From the NCBI GenBank assembly GCA_030522415.1, contig CM060104.1:11171501-11235500 (forward strand): 64,000 nucleotides of DNA. Direction: 5' to 3'. The DNA is from Channallabes apus (Eukaryota > Chordata > Actinopteri > Siluriformes > Clariidae). The notes under the pieces were generated by a model. It saw nothing but the letters and a program-made list of their open reading frames with translations. It made no database searches and was not told the origin of the DNA. Of this stretch, positions 1-10,715 are shown piece by piece; position 1 is the stretch's first letter, and every line of letters begins with the position of its first letter. Made by a program: the position numbers and the translations under genes.

Positions 1-230
1 AAATAAACAAATAAGTCGATGGCAGGAAAAACACAGCATGAATACAGCTTACTCCATGAAAGGGTTAACTCATATGAAGAGAGCTAAGAGGGGGTGGGGG
101 GGAGAGAGCGTCATTGAGGCTCCGCCCCCCGGCCACCCGAAGAAGCTGCCGTCTACTGCTTGTTTTTTTTTTTTTTTTTTTTTTAAGTGCTTAAGGCTAT
201 TTTCATCTCCGGTAAACAAGAGAGGAATCC
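1..230 (-). repeat. Internal fragment of a DIRS-like retroelement
   Basis: A block around 30-145 (start of a lysine/arginine-rich leader followed by a GC-rich segment ending in GGCCACCCGA) recurs in the same orientation at about 38560-38670. It sits upstream of a DIRS-type inverted terminal repeat at 481-700, so I read it as internal sequence of a minus-strand DIRS-like copy that runs off the left edge of the window. A pure T run occupies 163-184. No convincing open frame; the short frames here are not conserved domains. Confidence 0.5.
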
Positions 231-480
231 TCGTGATGACAACACGGAAGAAAGGAGTTTTCTTACCTCCGTCTGCCGCAGCTCTGTCAGATGCACGAGT
301 TTTAAGCCAGGAATGCGCGGCGGCTCGCAGCTTCTCACGGAATGCGCAGCGCGCGCAGCACTAGTCGAAGCAGTGTAGAGATCGCACTCCGATATGGATT
401 ATCACACATGGAGGGATTTAAACTCGTCAAATTGGTGAGTTAAACACCTTCTTATTTTGCTGGTTTATCACAAGCACGCT

Positions 481-700
481 TCACAACAAGGCTCTGAAGA
501 CAAATGATCTGAGGTTGTTGCCGGCTCACCTGTTTTTATAACCTCCACCTACATCTAATCAGATGACGTCACCTGTCGAGGTTATATATAGCCAAAAACT
601 TTGGCGTGTTTTCACAGCATGCTTCAACGACCGGCAACGCGACAAACTGGTTCCCATAGAGTTTTCACGCAGCATCGAGTGGAGCCTTGAAAGGGAACCA
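481..700 (-). repeat. DIRS-like inverted terminal repeat copy
   Basis: This block (CTGAGGTTGTTGCCGGCTCA near its left end, then a stretch ending in CACGCAGCATCGAGTGGAGC) is a diverged copy of 41615-41825 in the same orientation and of 40020-40200 in inverse orientation. Those copies flank tyrosine-recombinase and RNase H relics, so I assign this one to the same DIRS-like family. The element stops at about 700, where hAT-related coding sequence begins, suggesting insertion into that older element. Confidence 0.55.
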
Positions 701-702
701 AT

Positions 703-969
703 GTGCTTAATCTAGCAATCAAACGTGGTCACCTTCTCACCTTCTGGACAAAGATGGTTACTGCAGCAGGTGTTCCTGTCCTGCAGAAAATGGCCCTTCA
801 AATTCTCGCAATGTTTTCCTCAACGTACTGCTATGAATCTGCCGTTTCAACTATGAGCATGGTGAAAACACATCACAGCTCCCTCACCAATGAACATTTA
901 CATCAGTGCCTCCACCTGGTCCTCACACCTTTTATGCCCAAGTTCAAACAACTGGTGGCACAAAGATGA
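703..969 (+). pseudogene. hAT transposase C-terminal fragment (ZBED/GTF2IRD2-like)
   Basis: About 88 residues of open frame carry the hAT C-terminal dimerisation signature: a 'LAMFSSTYCYES..STM' block around residues 36-50, then 'SSLTNEHLHQCL' and 'LTPFMPKFKQLVAQR'. This matches the end of the large fish family of domesticated-looking hAT proteins (ZBED or GTF2IRD2-like). The zinc finger and catalytic region are absent because a DIRS-like repeat occupies the upstream side. A stop at 967-969 is followed by AATAAA at 983-988, so this is the true 3' end of the old gene. Not functional as it stands. Confidence 0.75.
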
Positions 970-1036
970 TGTCACCTTTAACAATAAAAGGACTACCATG
1001 TCATTTTTGGGTATTGTTCGAAAATTTTGGGTTTTA

Positions 1037-1289
1037 ATTTCAAATTCAAATTCAAATTTTATTGGTCACATACACAATCATACACAGTATAATATGCAGT
1101 GAAATGCTTTATACGACCGCCAGTGACCTTAAAAAAAAGAAAATGAGAAAATAAAAGCTTGTACGTAAAATAAATAATCAATAAAAAGGAAATACTGAAG
1201 AAATAATTTTAACTAGTAAAATTAACTGTGCAATAAGGGCATAATAAAATATTGCAAAAATATAGAATATAGGGTAGAGTATATATGTA
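1037..1289 (-). mobile_element. 3' end of L2-type LINE, separated from its body
   Basis: Read on the minus strand, this is a LINE 3' untranslated region ending in GTATGTGACCAATAAAATTTG followed by a TTTGAA-type tail. The same tail appears on the plus strand at 52757-52845. It ends at 1289 exactly where the inverted end of an 11-kb insertion begins. The LINE body (12361-15350, same strand) starts at the other end of that insertion, so the two pieces look like one LINE copy. Confidence 0.65.
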
Positions 1290-1453
1290 CAGATGTCGCC
1301 ATTAAAAACGCGCGTTTCGAGAAAAGGGATCCCGTGACTTGCCGCGGCTTTGCGCGGCTGCGTGCGGGAAGCTGTGAACATGCCCTTCATTACCTGTAGG
1401 GGGCAGTCGTGTTTCAGTCTGAAGTATTGTGTGTCTACTGAAGCCGAAAATGT

Positions 1454-1576
1454 GTGCAAATTAAACTGCGCATGCGTGTTTGGAGACGCTGTGCCCGCGC
1501 TGTGTATCAGTCGGTTGTGGATCATCACGGAGGTTACAACACGGCGTGGCTGGAGCTGGAGTTTGTCGTGTTCGAG
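1454..1576 (+). CDS. Putative first coding exon with consensus splice donor
   Basis: An open frame containing ATG at 1472 (starting MRVWRRCARAV; an earlier in-frame ATG lies at 1454) runs to TTCGAG at 1576 and meets the strong donor GTAAGT at 1577-1582. It lies in a GC-rich, CpG-containing stretch just inside the left end of the 11-kb insertion, as a promoter-proximal exon would. I do not recognise the protein family. The exon ends in phase 0, matching the phase of the putative exons at 3853 and 4357. Coding status is uncertain. Confidence 0.25.
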
Positions 1577-2033
1577 GTAAGTTTAGCTTTCTTTTTTGGA
1601 TGTGATTCTCGCTTTCATGACTCCCAATTAATGTTCATCTTAATCTCAGGACGTACAATTAGCAATTTCAGTTTTTAATAGTGTGGAGATTCACAAAACA
1701 CCATTTTCGTGTAAAAACCTGAACCTACGGAGCCCCCCAGGGGTCCTGTGGTAAATAAATAAATAAATAAAATAATAACGAACCGAGCGCGCGGATTAAT
1801 ACACCGAGATGTGTGTTTCTTACCCCCACCCCGAGTGAAAACGGCGAGTTCAGACAAAGGCTCGCCAGTTAGATGCCATTTCTGAACAAACTGAGTCGTG
1901 TGCGTTAAAGCATTAAATGGTAAAAGAGCACTAGCAATAAACGTTTTTTTTTTCTGAAGCCGAACTTTATTAATGAGTTACGAGTAAAGAACCTGTACAT
2001 ATGTTCATACAGTATTGACAGCAGCTCTAATTT

Positions 2034-3546
2034 ACTGCGGTAAAGCCAGCCGCGGTTCAGAAAAACACGGTGAAGCCAGCCGCGATTGATTTTAGTGCGC
2101 GCGCATATTACAGTGATTACGGTAGTTTCATGAACAACACAGAGAGAACGCGTTTTCAGAGCGCTTTTCTTGAAAAGCCCAGCGTGATTGTGATGTGATA
2201 TAAAAAGATGTCATGTTTCGAAACTGGTGTTTTGCATTTTTTGTTTTCCTTATTGTTTATAGGTGCGATGTCTAATGTTTTCTGTATATTTCTTCTTATA
2301 CAGTCATTGTAAATGTAGTTGTGTTTACAGATAAATTATATGCAAATTGAAGACAAAATAAATGATATACTCATTTTTAATCCCTCAGTTGTTTATTCAT
2401 TTGACCAATGCTCTATAATTTCTGTTATTTTTGAGTGCATTCATTAGGTGTAATGTCTGCAATGAAAGTAAATAGCAAAATAAGTTTACAATAGGTTTAA
2501 AAGTCTCAATCACTAATCAATAATTATCATAAAGGTGATATCAAGAATAATGACATTACACTAAAGAGGCCTATACAGACGTCATTTCTAATAAGTTAAA
2601 AAAAAAATAACGGCCAATTATCATAGGAGGCGTCCCATACTATATACACACCTCATATGAAATTATTTTACTGCAGCATTTTTGAGATATGGGGCATTAT
2701 TACACTTTAAAGGGGTATACAGTCCCCATTTCTAATAAGTAGAAAAAAACAATGATAAGTTCTTATTCAGGACGTCCCATACTATATACACACCACATAT
2801 GAAACAATTTTACTGCTGCATTTTTTAAATATTGGACATTACATGATAAAGGGGTATAAAGACCCCATTTCTAATAAGTAGAAAAAAACAACCACCAGTT
2901 CTTATTCAGGACGTCCCATACTATATACACACCGAATATGAAACAATTTTACTGCAGCATTTTTTAGATATGGGGCATATTACACTTTAAAGGGGTATAA
3001 AGTCCCCATTTCTAATAAGTAGAAAAAAACAACCAGCAGTTCTTATTCAGGACGTCCCATACTATATACACACCAAATATGAAACAATTTTACTGCAGCA
3101 TTTTCATCCTCATTATAGAAAACATTCATTAAAGAATAACTGCTACTTTTGAAGAGTAAAACAAAATAAAAATCAATTCTGGTATTTAGAAAGACTAAAT
3201 ACATTATTTTGTCTGTTTTCTACGAATTCTGCTGTAACTTATCTACATAAAACAATTATTTGAATGGTGAATATTTAAGAAAAATATTGTAACAGACAAC
3301 CGTCAAAGTCACCAATAAATAACACGGATATTAAAGCAGAAATGCAAATAAATAAGCAAGTAAAAATTGACGAGCATGTTGTATTATCTCTCAGTCCTGG
3401 GCGTCTAAATGAAAAGCGCTCTGAAAGCGCGTTGTCTCTGTGTCGTTCCTGAAACTACCGTAATCACTGTAATATGTGCGCACACTAAAATCAATCGCGG
3501 CTGGCTTGACCGTGTTTTTCTGAACCGCGGCTGGCTTTACCGCAGT
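2034..3546. mobile_element. Non-autonomous hAT-like element, 8-bp TSD
   Basis: Two inverted arms of about 140 bp (2034-2175 and 3405-3546) match almost base for base, starting ACTGCGGTAAAGCC. The element is flanked by the 8-bp direct repeat TCTAATTT (2026-2033 and 3547-3554), the duplication length of hAT transposons. Each arm holds two tandem copies of a GGTNAAGCCAGCCGCG motif, about 30 bp apart, which look like transposase-binding sites. There is no transposase frame. The interior is AT-rich and contains a 140-bp tandem array. Confidence 0.8.
2560..3105. repeat. 140-bp tandem repeat inside the hAT-like element
   Basis: The motif CGTCCCATACTATATACACA starts at 2631, 2773, 2912 and 3053, giving a period of 139-142 bp and nearly four copies. 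Each unit also carries CCCCATTTCTAATAAGT and an ACTGCAGCATTTT block. Copies differ by scattered substitutions. Tandem arrays inside non-autonomous DNA transposons are known in fish; function is unknown. Confidence 0.85.
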
Positions 3547-3852
3547 TCTAATTTGTCTAAATCGCATTGCAGACAATAAAAATAAGTCGAGTCATCCTGT
3601 GACCCTGCATGCTTAATCTTTCCACACATGATTCTTGCTTCTCACTTTTTCCTTAATCCCTCGCTGATCTATCTTGTATTTTTCTAACGGTGTCAGAAAC
3701 TTTGTGTTAGTAGCACTGCTTGACATGCTTGATGCCTTCCTCTTTTGTAATTTGCTTTGGATAAAGGCAAACTTACAAAAGATGAAGAAATGCCTAAATG
3801 TAGTTGTACGAATAAAAGATTATGTAATGATACAATGTAAATATTTTCACAG

Positions 3853-3909
3853 AAACAAAGCGTAAAGATGAGACGTGAATCTGAAGAGGATCTCTTTGAT
3901 GATTGCCTG
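3853..3909 (+). CDS. Putative 19-codon internal exon
   Basis: TTTCACAG acceptor ends at 3852 and a GTAAAG donor starts at 3910. The 57 bases between are open in phase 0 and read KQSVKMRRESEEDLFDDCL, an acidic segment. It would join in frame to the terminal exon at 4357. Evidence is only splice-site and phase compatibility plus proximity; no domain is recognisable in this short piece. Confidence 0.3.
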
Positions 3910-4356
3910 GTAAAGCATTGTTTTCTTATTAATTATACAATTTATTAATACCTTGAATATAGTGTTTGTTGTATTGGACAGAAGCATATAAATGCAAATG
4001 AATATATAAATATGAGTAATTATTGAACGAATTTTCATGTTTGGACTAACCCTTTAAATACAAACTCAGCATTCATCATAGGATTTCCTGACACTGTAAA
4101 GGTGCAGAGTAATCTATGGAGTGTAGCCATCTCATGCCATGTTTTACAATGTTTTAGTGATGCAAGATTATTGCTAAAGCAATTTAACCCAAGTTTAACA
4201 ATCTGAAGTATATGAAGTGATGGTCATTTTTTATTATCAATTATTTTTAATATTTTTTTTTCTCTGTGAAATGAAGTCAGCACAGGTTGAAGCAATTCAG
4301 ATTTTTTTTTTTGTTTCTCAAAATAAATTATTTATTTTCTTGTACATTTTATGCAG

Positions 4357-4596
4357 GGGGACAGACGAAGTGATGCCAGTATGCACCTTCTTAAAATCCT
4401 TGTCGTCTGTGCTGTTGAAGGGGAAGAACCGGTTGGTGTATCCATAATCCTTGAAGGAGAGGAAATTTTGCAAGAATGTGGCAATAGCTCCGAGCACTGC
4501 GCTACACATTTGAGCTATTTTCAGAAAGTTCTTCTAGAACTTGATGGGATTAAGCTATCACCAAAAGTGCAAGCTTTAAAGATGAAGTTATCTTAA
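4357..4596 (+). CDS. Terminal exon of a SAMD3-like family gene (partial)
   Basis: A pyrimidine-rich tract and TTTTATGCAG acceptor precede 4357. The exon is open for 79 codons to TAA (4594-4596). It contains 'GVSIILEGEEIL' followed by 'YFQKVLLELDGIKLSPKVQALKMKL', the pattern I associate with the C-terminus of the multi-copy fish proteins annotated as sterile alpha motif domain-containing protein 3-like. The stretch between these blocks looks shorter than in that family, so an internal deletion is likely. A poly(A) signal AATAAA lies at 4992-4997. No SAM or upstream domains are visible in the window, so this is a remnant or a captured 3' end. Confidence 0.45.
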   Translation, partial: GDRRSDASMHLLKILVVCAVEGEEPVGVSIILEGEEILQECGNSSEHCATHLSYFQKVLLELDGIKLSPKVQALKMKLS

Positions 4597-5334
4597 AACA
4601 TTTGATTTGGCTTGACTACAAGTCTTTACATGTTGTGTTTACATGTTCAGCTTAATGTTTTAATGCGTTATGGTTTCAATGGCATACTTTTAAGTGCACT
4701 AGTCCAGAGTGCTGATTTGAATGTTGCAACTTCACTGCTTCCGAGGGCTATTACGTTTTAACGTTTATTCTACAGTTTGTTTAATGTATTTTCTGCTGTA
4801 TTTTATTTCTAAATGAATGCTGTATTTTATTTATTTATTATTTTACACAATTTTGTTTAAAACAAGTATTTCAGGCCCTGGTGCCGTGCAGTTTTTTTTC
4901 TATGGATGCAAAATTTAGCTGAATGCACTTTTATTAAAAAGACAACTTGGATCTAGACTGTGAATGTCACAAATATTTGGTAATGTTGGTGAATAAACTG
5001 TTTAATTATATTTTAGTTGTGTGATTTATGAAAGATATAGATGAAATAATTACTTAAGTTTCTTTCCAAAAGATAAATTAGCAATGTTTACATTATTATA
5101 GGGAGTAATATAAATTGATAAAACCAAGTTAAGGGAAAATCTCACAAAACAAAATGATAGTAATTTCATAAAATTAAGGTTCCTGCTGATACAATAATGA
5201 ATTAACTTTACTTGATTATTTTAAATAAATCTAATTTGTGCATTAAATATAATTATGTAACTTTTACTTGATTTCTTTTATTGTTAATTTAATTAAGTAA
5301 ATTTTACCTGACAATTACGGGTGAGTTTTACTTA

Positions 5335-6197
5335 GGCTGAATCACAATTCTATTTCCTTCCCCTTGTCCCTTGAAACGAAGTGGAAAGGGGAAGGGTATA
5401 AATATTTCCCCTAAGAAATGGGACAACACTGTTATACGTCATCATACGTTGTCGCTGGTTCCTAATGTTACGTCAGAGGACATGCGCCGATGTTTATCAC
5501 ACATTCCAATAAGAGAGATTACTCACTCCCAAAGGTTTTTTGCGCCGTATTTCGATTTTTAAAAAAGTTGCTCATTTTCACCACGAACACGGATGAGTCT
5601 TCGGGTTTCCTCAGCCGTCCATATACAGAATATAAATTACAAAACTGTGGTCACGTTGCAATAAGTAAGAATAGTGTAAGCAAAACAATAGTGTATGGCC
5701 GTAAGCAAAACAAACAATGCGTTATCAAATGCTCGTCAAAATGCCGTGCTACTGAACTTTCATATTTGTTTGTAGCATGCAGTAAAGTGTATGTGACATA
5801 AAAATATATATTTGTAATATTGTGCAATATGTGCTATCCGCTAGCAAACTTTAGCGATTTTTTTTGCAAACGTTTCTTTACAGAACATCACCATAAACAC
5901 AAACACAAGACTAAAGGTAATATACATATAATGAAAACTTGTCATAAAAATCTTTATTAATGGCAAAAATGACTTAACATTTATGGGTCTGTTTGCTCGA
6001 GTGAGCAGCCATGTTGAAAACTTCGCTTAGCCCTTCGTTTGAAGTGAGGTCCTGAAAAATCTTCGTTTGGAGGGCTATCTGGCCCTTCCCCCCTCCCCCT
6101 ACACCTCCAACCAAAAGAGAAATGAGACACCACTACCCCTGCACGTGAACGCGTCAAATGGAAGGGTAGGGGGAAGGGGTAGAAATGGGATTCAGCC
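5335..6197. mobile_element. PIF/Harbinger-like MITE with TTA duplication
   Basis: The left end GGCTGAATCACAATTCTA and the right end, whose complement starts GGCTGAATCCCATTTCTACC, form inverted repeats that continue into a CCTTCCCC-rich stretch. TTA flanks both sides (5332-5334 and 6198-6200), the 3-bp TWA duplication of PIF/Harbinger elements. Length is 863 bp. The short frames inside (for example 5490-5801) do not resemble a Harbinger nuclease or Myb-like protein, so the copy is non-autonomous. Confidence 0.65.
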
Positions 6198-6320
6198 TTA
6201 ATATTGGAGCAATAAAATTTACTTAAAATCTGTGTCCAAATTGTTATGAGGATTTTATCAAGTAAATCTTACAAGTTCTTTTTTTCAGTGCATGGGTGAA
6301 CACGATGTTTTTAGAATTTA

Positions 6321-6331
6321 ATTATATATAT

Positions 6332-6399
<68 letters not shown>

Positions 6400-6411
6400 T
6401 GTGTGTGTGTG
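6321..6411. repeat. (TA)n-(GT)n microsatellite
   Basis: Near-pure TA dinucleotides from about 6321 to 6395, then a GT run at 6400-6411. The tract directly precedes the hAT-ended element that starts at 6543. Confidence 0.95.
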
Positions 6412-6542
6412 ACCGGTGCAACTCACACGTCCTATTCCATTGTCACTCATACTGCCGTAGTTTTTAGAGCCCTAAAAAAGCATTCGCTAGTAAGTAAGTA
6501 AATAAAAGACAAATGAATAAATAGTTTTAAATTATATATATA

Positions 6543-8650
6543 CAGGGGCGTAGATTTAGGGTGGACGGAGGGGATGTGTCCCCACCAATATCCTCCGACC
6601 ATTGAAATGTCCCCACCAATAATTTAATCCACTTTTTTTTAAATCGTTCTGTCAACATTAACCTAGACACGCAGAAAGGGGTAAATCACGTTCTCTCCTT
6701 GAGTCCTCCCGCCCCCAAAACACATATGAACATTTTGATTGGCTGTGCCTTTCCCTGCCATCATGTGATAGACGATTGGCTGCGTTCAGACACAAGCAGC
6801 GCCAAATGCAGTGGACTCACATTCAGTACAGCAGGCCAGGTTATAGTCTGTGAATACGGACGTAAAACTAACAGCAGATTAAACAGCTAAATGTAAAAGT
6901 ATAAATATGATCCCTGTCAGTCTCCTAATCTAGTGACTGTTTGTCAGAAATCAGTATTGTGAAAGAAATTGATAAACTAATATACTAATATTGCCATATG
7001 GCTAGAATTTTGTTGACACCAATAGACAATCCACTTCAGAAAAATAGTTTTTAAAATGCATTCACTTACTTGGCGAACATTAATGATTTGATTCGAGGTT
7101 TGCACACTAACACTCAGAAAAAGTGAAATAAAATGATTGCTGTTTAAATGGCATGTGTTTATCCTGTTTTGTCAGGTAACAGAACCTAAACACCTGTGCT
7201 GTATATCAGACAGCGATGGAGAGAGTGTAGATTACACACAGGTGCTCTCTAGTCATTAGCACTCATCAGGCAATGTCTATGGCCAACTGACTGCACTCAG
7301 ACCAAAGGGGGCTGAATAATTACACACACCCCACTTTTCAGTTATTTATTTGTAAAAAAAAAAATTTTTGAAATCATGTATGATTTTCGTTCCACTTCTC
7401 GCGTGTACACCACTTTGTATTGGTCTTTCACTTGGAATTCCAATAAAATTGATTCATGTTTGTGGCTGTAATGTGACAAAATGTGGAAAAGTTCACGGGG
7501 GGTGAATACTTTTGCAAGCCACTGTAGTTGTCCTGAGATTTAACATTGTTACCAATAATAGGCTGAGGCATTCTCTGTCCATGCTCATAAGGAATCCCTC
7601 AATGTTTTTCAATTAGGGGACAGAAGCAGATCAGCCATGTTGTAGTTCAGGTGAAGAGGCGAGGTCACAGGAGGTCAATCTGAATGTTGATTATACAGTA
7701 TATAACATATAATATGTGTGCGTGTATTATACATGTTGATTATACTAATATTTAGCATTATGAGGAGTGATAGGCTGAGGATGTAAGTGATTCATTAGTG
7801 TTTTTGGCAAAAGTTTTGAACTGACATTTCACTTTTTTGTCACGCTATTTCATCAGGTGGCAATGCTGTCCGGTCCTAGTGCAGTCAGAGGGGAAGAGTT
7901 AGGGTCAAAGCCATTGTTCACCCCCAAAAAAACTTTACTCACTATTTACTCCTTAAGTGGTTCCAAACTTTAATGATTTTCTTTATTTTGTTGAATACAA
8001 AATAAGATATTGGGGAAAAAAGCTGAAAACATTGACTTCCGTAGCAGGAAAAACAAATACTATGTAAATCAATGATTACAGGGTTTCAGCATTCTACAAA
8101 ATATCATCTTTAGTGTTTATCAGAAGAAAAAAAGAACAGCCTGGACAATATTGATGTCAAACAAATATGCCAGCAGTTTATTTTTGTTAACGAGAGGCGA
8201 AGGCATGTTTTTGTCTCCTTCATATAGGAGCAATAGGCATTGAGCTGTTGTGTGGTACTCTACCTAGTAGTTCATGTTTAGATGTAATTTACTTTTATAT
8301 ATATACAGATGATTGAGATGTTTCATTTGCACTAGGGCTCAATAAAGAATAGTTTTTATTTTATTAAAGACTATCTTTTTGTCAGTTATGAAACATTCCT
8401 TTAACTTTACACTATTCCTTAATTTAACTTAATGAATTGCATTTCGAGTGGATTAATATCAATCGAAGCATTGCTAGTATTAATGTAAAGTGATTTCGCA
8501 CCATATTAAGAAAAACATGTATTCAGTGGACATAGTTGGGGTGGGAGGTTGGTAGGTGGATGAGGCAGGGGGTTGGGGGTTGGTGGGTGGAAAAGGGGAT
8601 TGGGGGATGGGGTATTAGTTGGAGTCATAGGTAGCAAACCTACGCCCTTG
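6543..8650. mobile_element. hAT-ended non-autonomous element
   Basis: The left end CAGGGGCGTAGATTT and the complement of the right end, CAAGGGCGTAGGTTTGC, are inverted repeats of the CAGGGGCG type used by hAT transposons. The left subterminal part has the 'GTCCCCACCAAT' repeats common in such fish elements. No clear 8-bp duplication is left: TA repeats lie on one side, TG repeats on the other. There is no transposase frame. A Tc1-type fragment is nested inside. Confidence 0.5.
7195..7526 (+). mobile_element. 5'-truncated Tc1-like transposon end
   Basis: The segment ends GGGGTGAATACTTTTGCAAG CCACTGTA, whose complement is the TACAGTGGCTTGCAAAAGTATTC terminus of a common fish Tc1-like element. 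The preceding 300 bases match the usual region downstream of that transposase (the GATTACACACAGGTG block and an AAAGGGGGCTGAATAATTA block). The transposase and left end are missing. Confidence 0.75.
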
Positions 8651-8804
8651 TGTGTGTGTGTGTGTATATGGAAATATAATTAATATTTTCGTGTTTAATT
8701 ACAAAAAAAAAAACATTTTAATGGTTAGTGATTGTTGCAGACATTTACACTATTTTTGAGAACTATTAAGTTCTCCTTCAACGTGTCATAGCCGATAACT
8801 GCCC

Positions 8805-8913
8805 CTTTGATCTGCTGGGTATGGCGGGGCGTCAACTGCTGATCAGTGTGTGTAAAGTACGCTACTTTACACTGATCAGCCGTCGACGCCCCGCCATACC
8901 CAGCACATCAAAG
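8805..8913. repeat. Near-perfect 109-bp hairpin
   Basis: The left arm 8805-8858 (CTTTGATCTGCTGGGTATGG and onward) is complementary to the right arm 8862-8913 with only a 2-base offset and a few mismatches, and a centre of GTAAAGTACGCTACTTTAC. The arms have GC-rich cores. No target duplication is visible at its edges. It may be a foldback element or a palindromic rearrangement. Confidence 0.85.
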
Positions 8914-9724
8914 CAGCACACTCATAAACTCTCATAAACTCTCTCTTAAAGAAATGAGCGTGCTGTTTGTGCAACAGCGTGACAAACATTACCTGTCCTT
9001 TTATGAACTGCACAAGTAGTGGTGGTCATTAACTGCTAGCTAACTGGGTAAGGGGGTTACAGTGGGGTCTGTAGCTCTGTGTCCAGAGCTCCGTTTTAGG
9101 GACCATGTTTAGTTTTAAAGTAAGTTAAAGTTTAATTTCACTAAAAGCCATCTAATATGGATACCCACATAATTATGGATTATTATATTTATGATATAAA
9201 AAACCACTGTTTTTAAAGAAAATATATTAAGTAACAGATAATATTAGGTTTATATTTCAAATTAGATAAAATGCTGATTTTCCAGCAGTAAAATTATTGT
9301 ATCTCTACAGTTTACAAAACCTCCGCTGCGTGTATTCATTCACAGGCTCCAGAGCACGCACAGAGAAATAGGAGACTGTGGTTTAGGAGTGGATTGGAGA
9401 GAAGAGAGCTGTTCAGTTACTATAAAAAAAATATATATATATAAAAACATAATATGATCTTTTTGAGTTATGAGGTTTTTTTATTATACATAAGACAACC
9501 TTTCAGTTTTGTAAATATTCTAGTTATAGTGTGTTAAGTTTTTCTTTAGGTTAAACGGTTTTGAGAATTAGACCATCCAGCTAAGATCAATATTATGTCG
9601 TTGATTGATAAAATCTGGATTAAGGATATTTTATTTTGTTTTATTTATTTAATTTGTATTTTTCATCTTCCCCCCTGAGGGATTGCCACCTTATTGTGGT
9701 CAGGGGATTTGCGTGCCTCAGTGC

Positions 9725-10449
9725 TTGGATGTTTACCGAGGGCTCAAGGGAGGTGTGTCTGTGTGTGTGTGTGTGTGCGTGTGCGCTGTAGCCTGTCCTT
9801 TTTTCAGCGGATTTTTCCGCTACCGCAGATCAGTTTATCAACTTGTAATATATAAATTTTAGGAATATATTTACATGTGGAGACATCATTATATGTTGAA
9901 TGGAACTTGTAAGCCTTTGAATGGTGTTAAAAATACTTGCAAAACAAGTATTGCAGCCATACATTGGAGGGAACTTCTGAGGTGGTCAGTGATTGATGGC
10001 ACGGTCGGTCGGAGGGGGTTGTGATCACACCTATAGATATTTTGTTCTAGGCTATCGGTCAAATATCTCTCCACTTGGAAGCAAAAACATGCAAGGGATT
10101 TCAGCATCTCGACGCACATACTAAGCTGTTTATAAAGTAGACACTGTTTGTTTTTTCATTTTGTAATCTTTCCCGTGTTTACCGTGTACTGTACAATGTA
10201 TATTCATTTTTTAATGAATTACTGTAAATAAAATACACATTCCGTTGATTTACCAGAAATGACTTTTCTGTTTTTTGTGTGTGCTAAACTAAACTTCAGG
10301 GTCAAAGTAATAGCGATTTTATTTGAAAAGTATTATATATTTACAATGCTGATAAGTTCAAGCTTAGATTCATATATAAACTGCTTCAAAGTCTTTCCAC
10401 CCCGTGACCGCTGAAATCAGACAGACGCAGGGCTCAAGGGAGGTGTGTC

Positions 10450-10480
<31 letters not shown>

Positions 10481-10661
10481 ATGTGTGTGTGTGCGCGTGC
10501 GCTGCAGCCTGTCCTATTTTCAGCGGATTTTTCCGCTACCGCAGATCAGTTTATCAACTTGTAATATATACATTTAGGAATATATTAACATGTCCAGACA
10601 TTTAAGGGTGCGCTGCCCTCTCTTGCCCCTGCGTAGAGCCTACACACACACACACACACAC

Positions 10662-10715
<54 letters not shown>

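Noticed and set aside
38..364. 108-residue plus-strand frame
   Set aside because: It spans a poly-T run and a repeat; no domain, and the repeat copy at 38.6 kb does not keep the frame.
1178..1528. 116-residue minus-strand frame
   Set aside because: It crosses the LINE tail and the insertion boundary, so it cannot be an ancestral gene.
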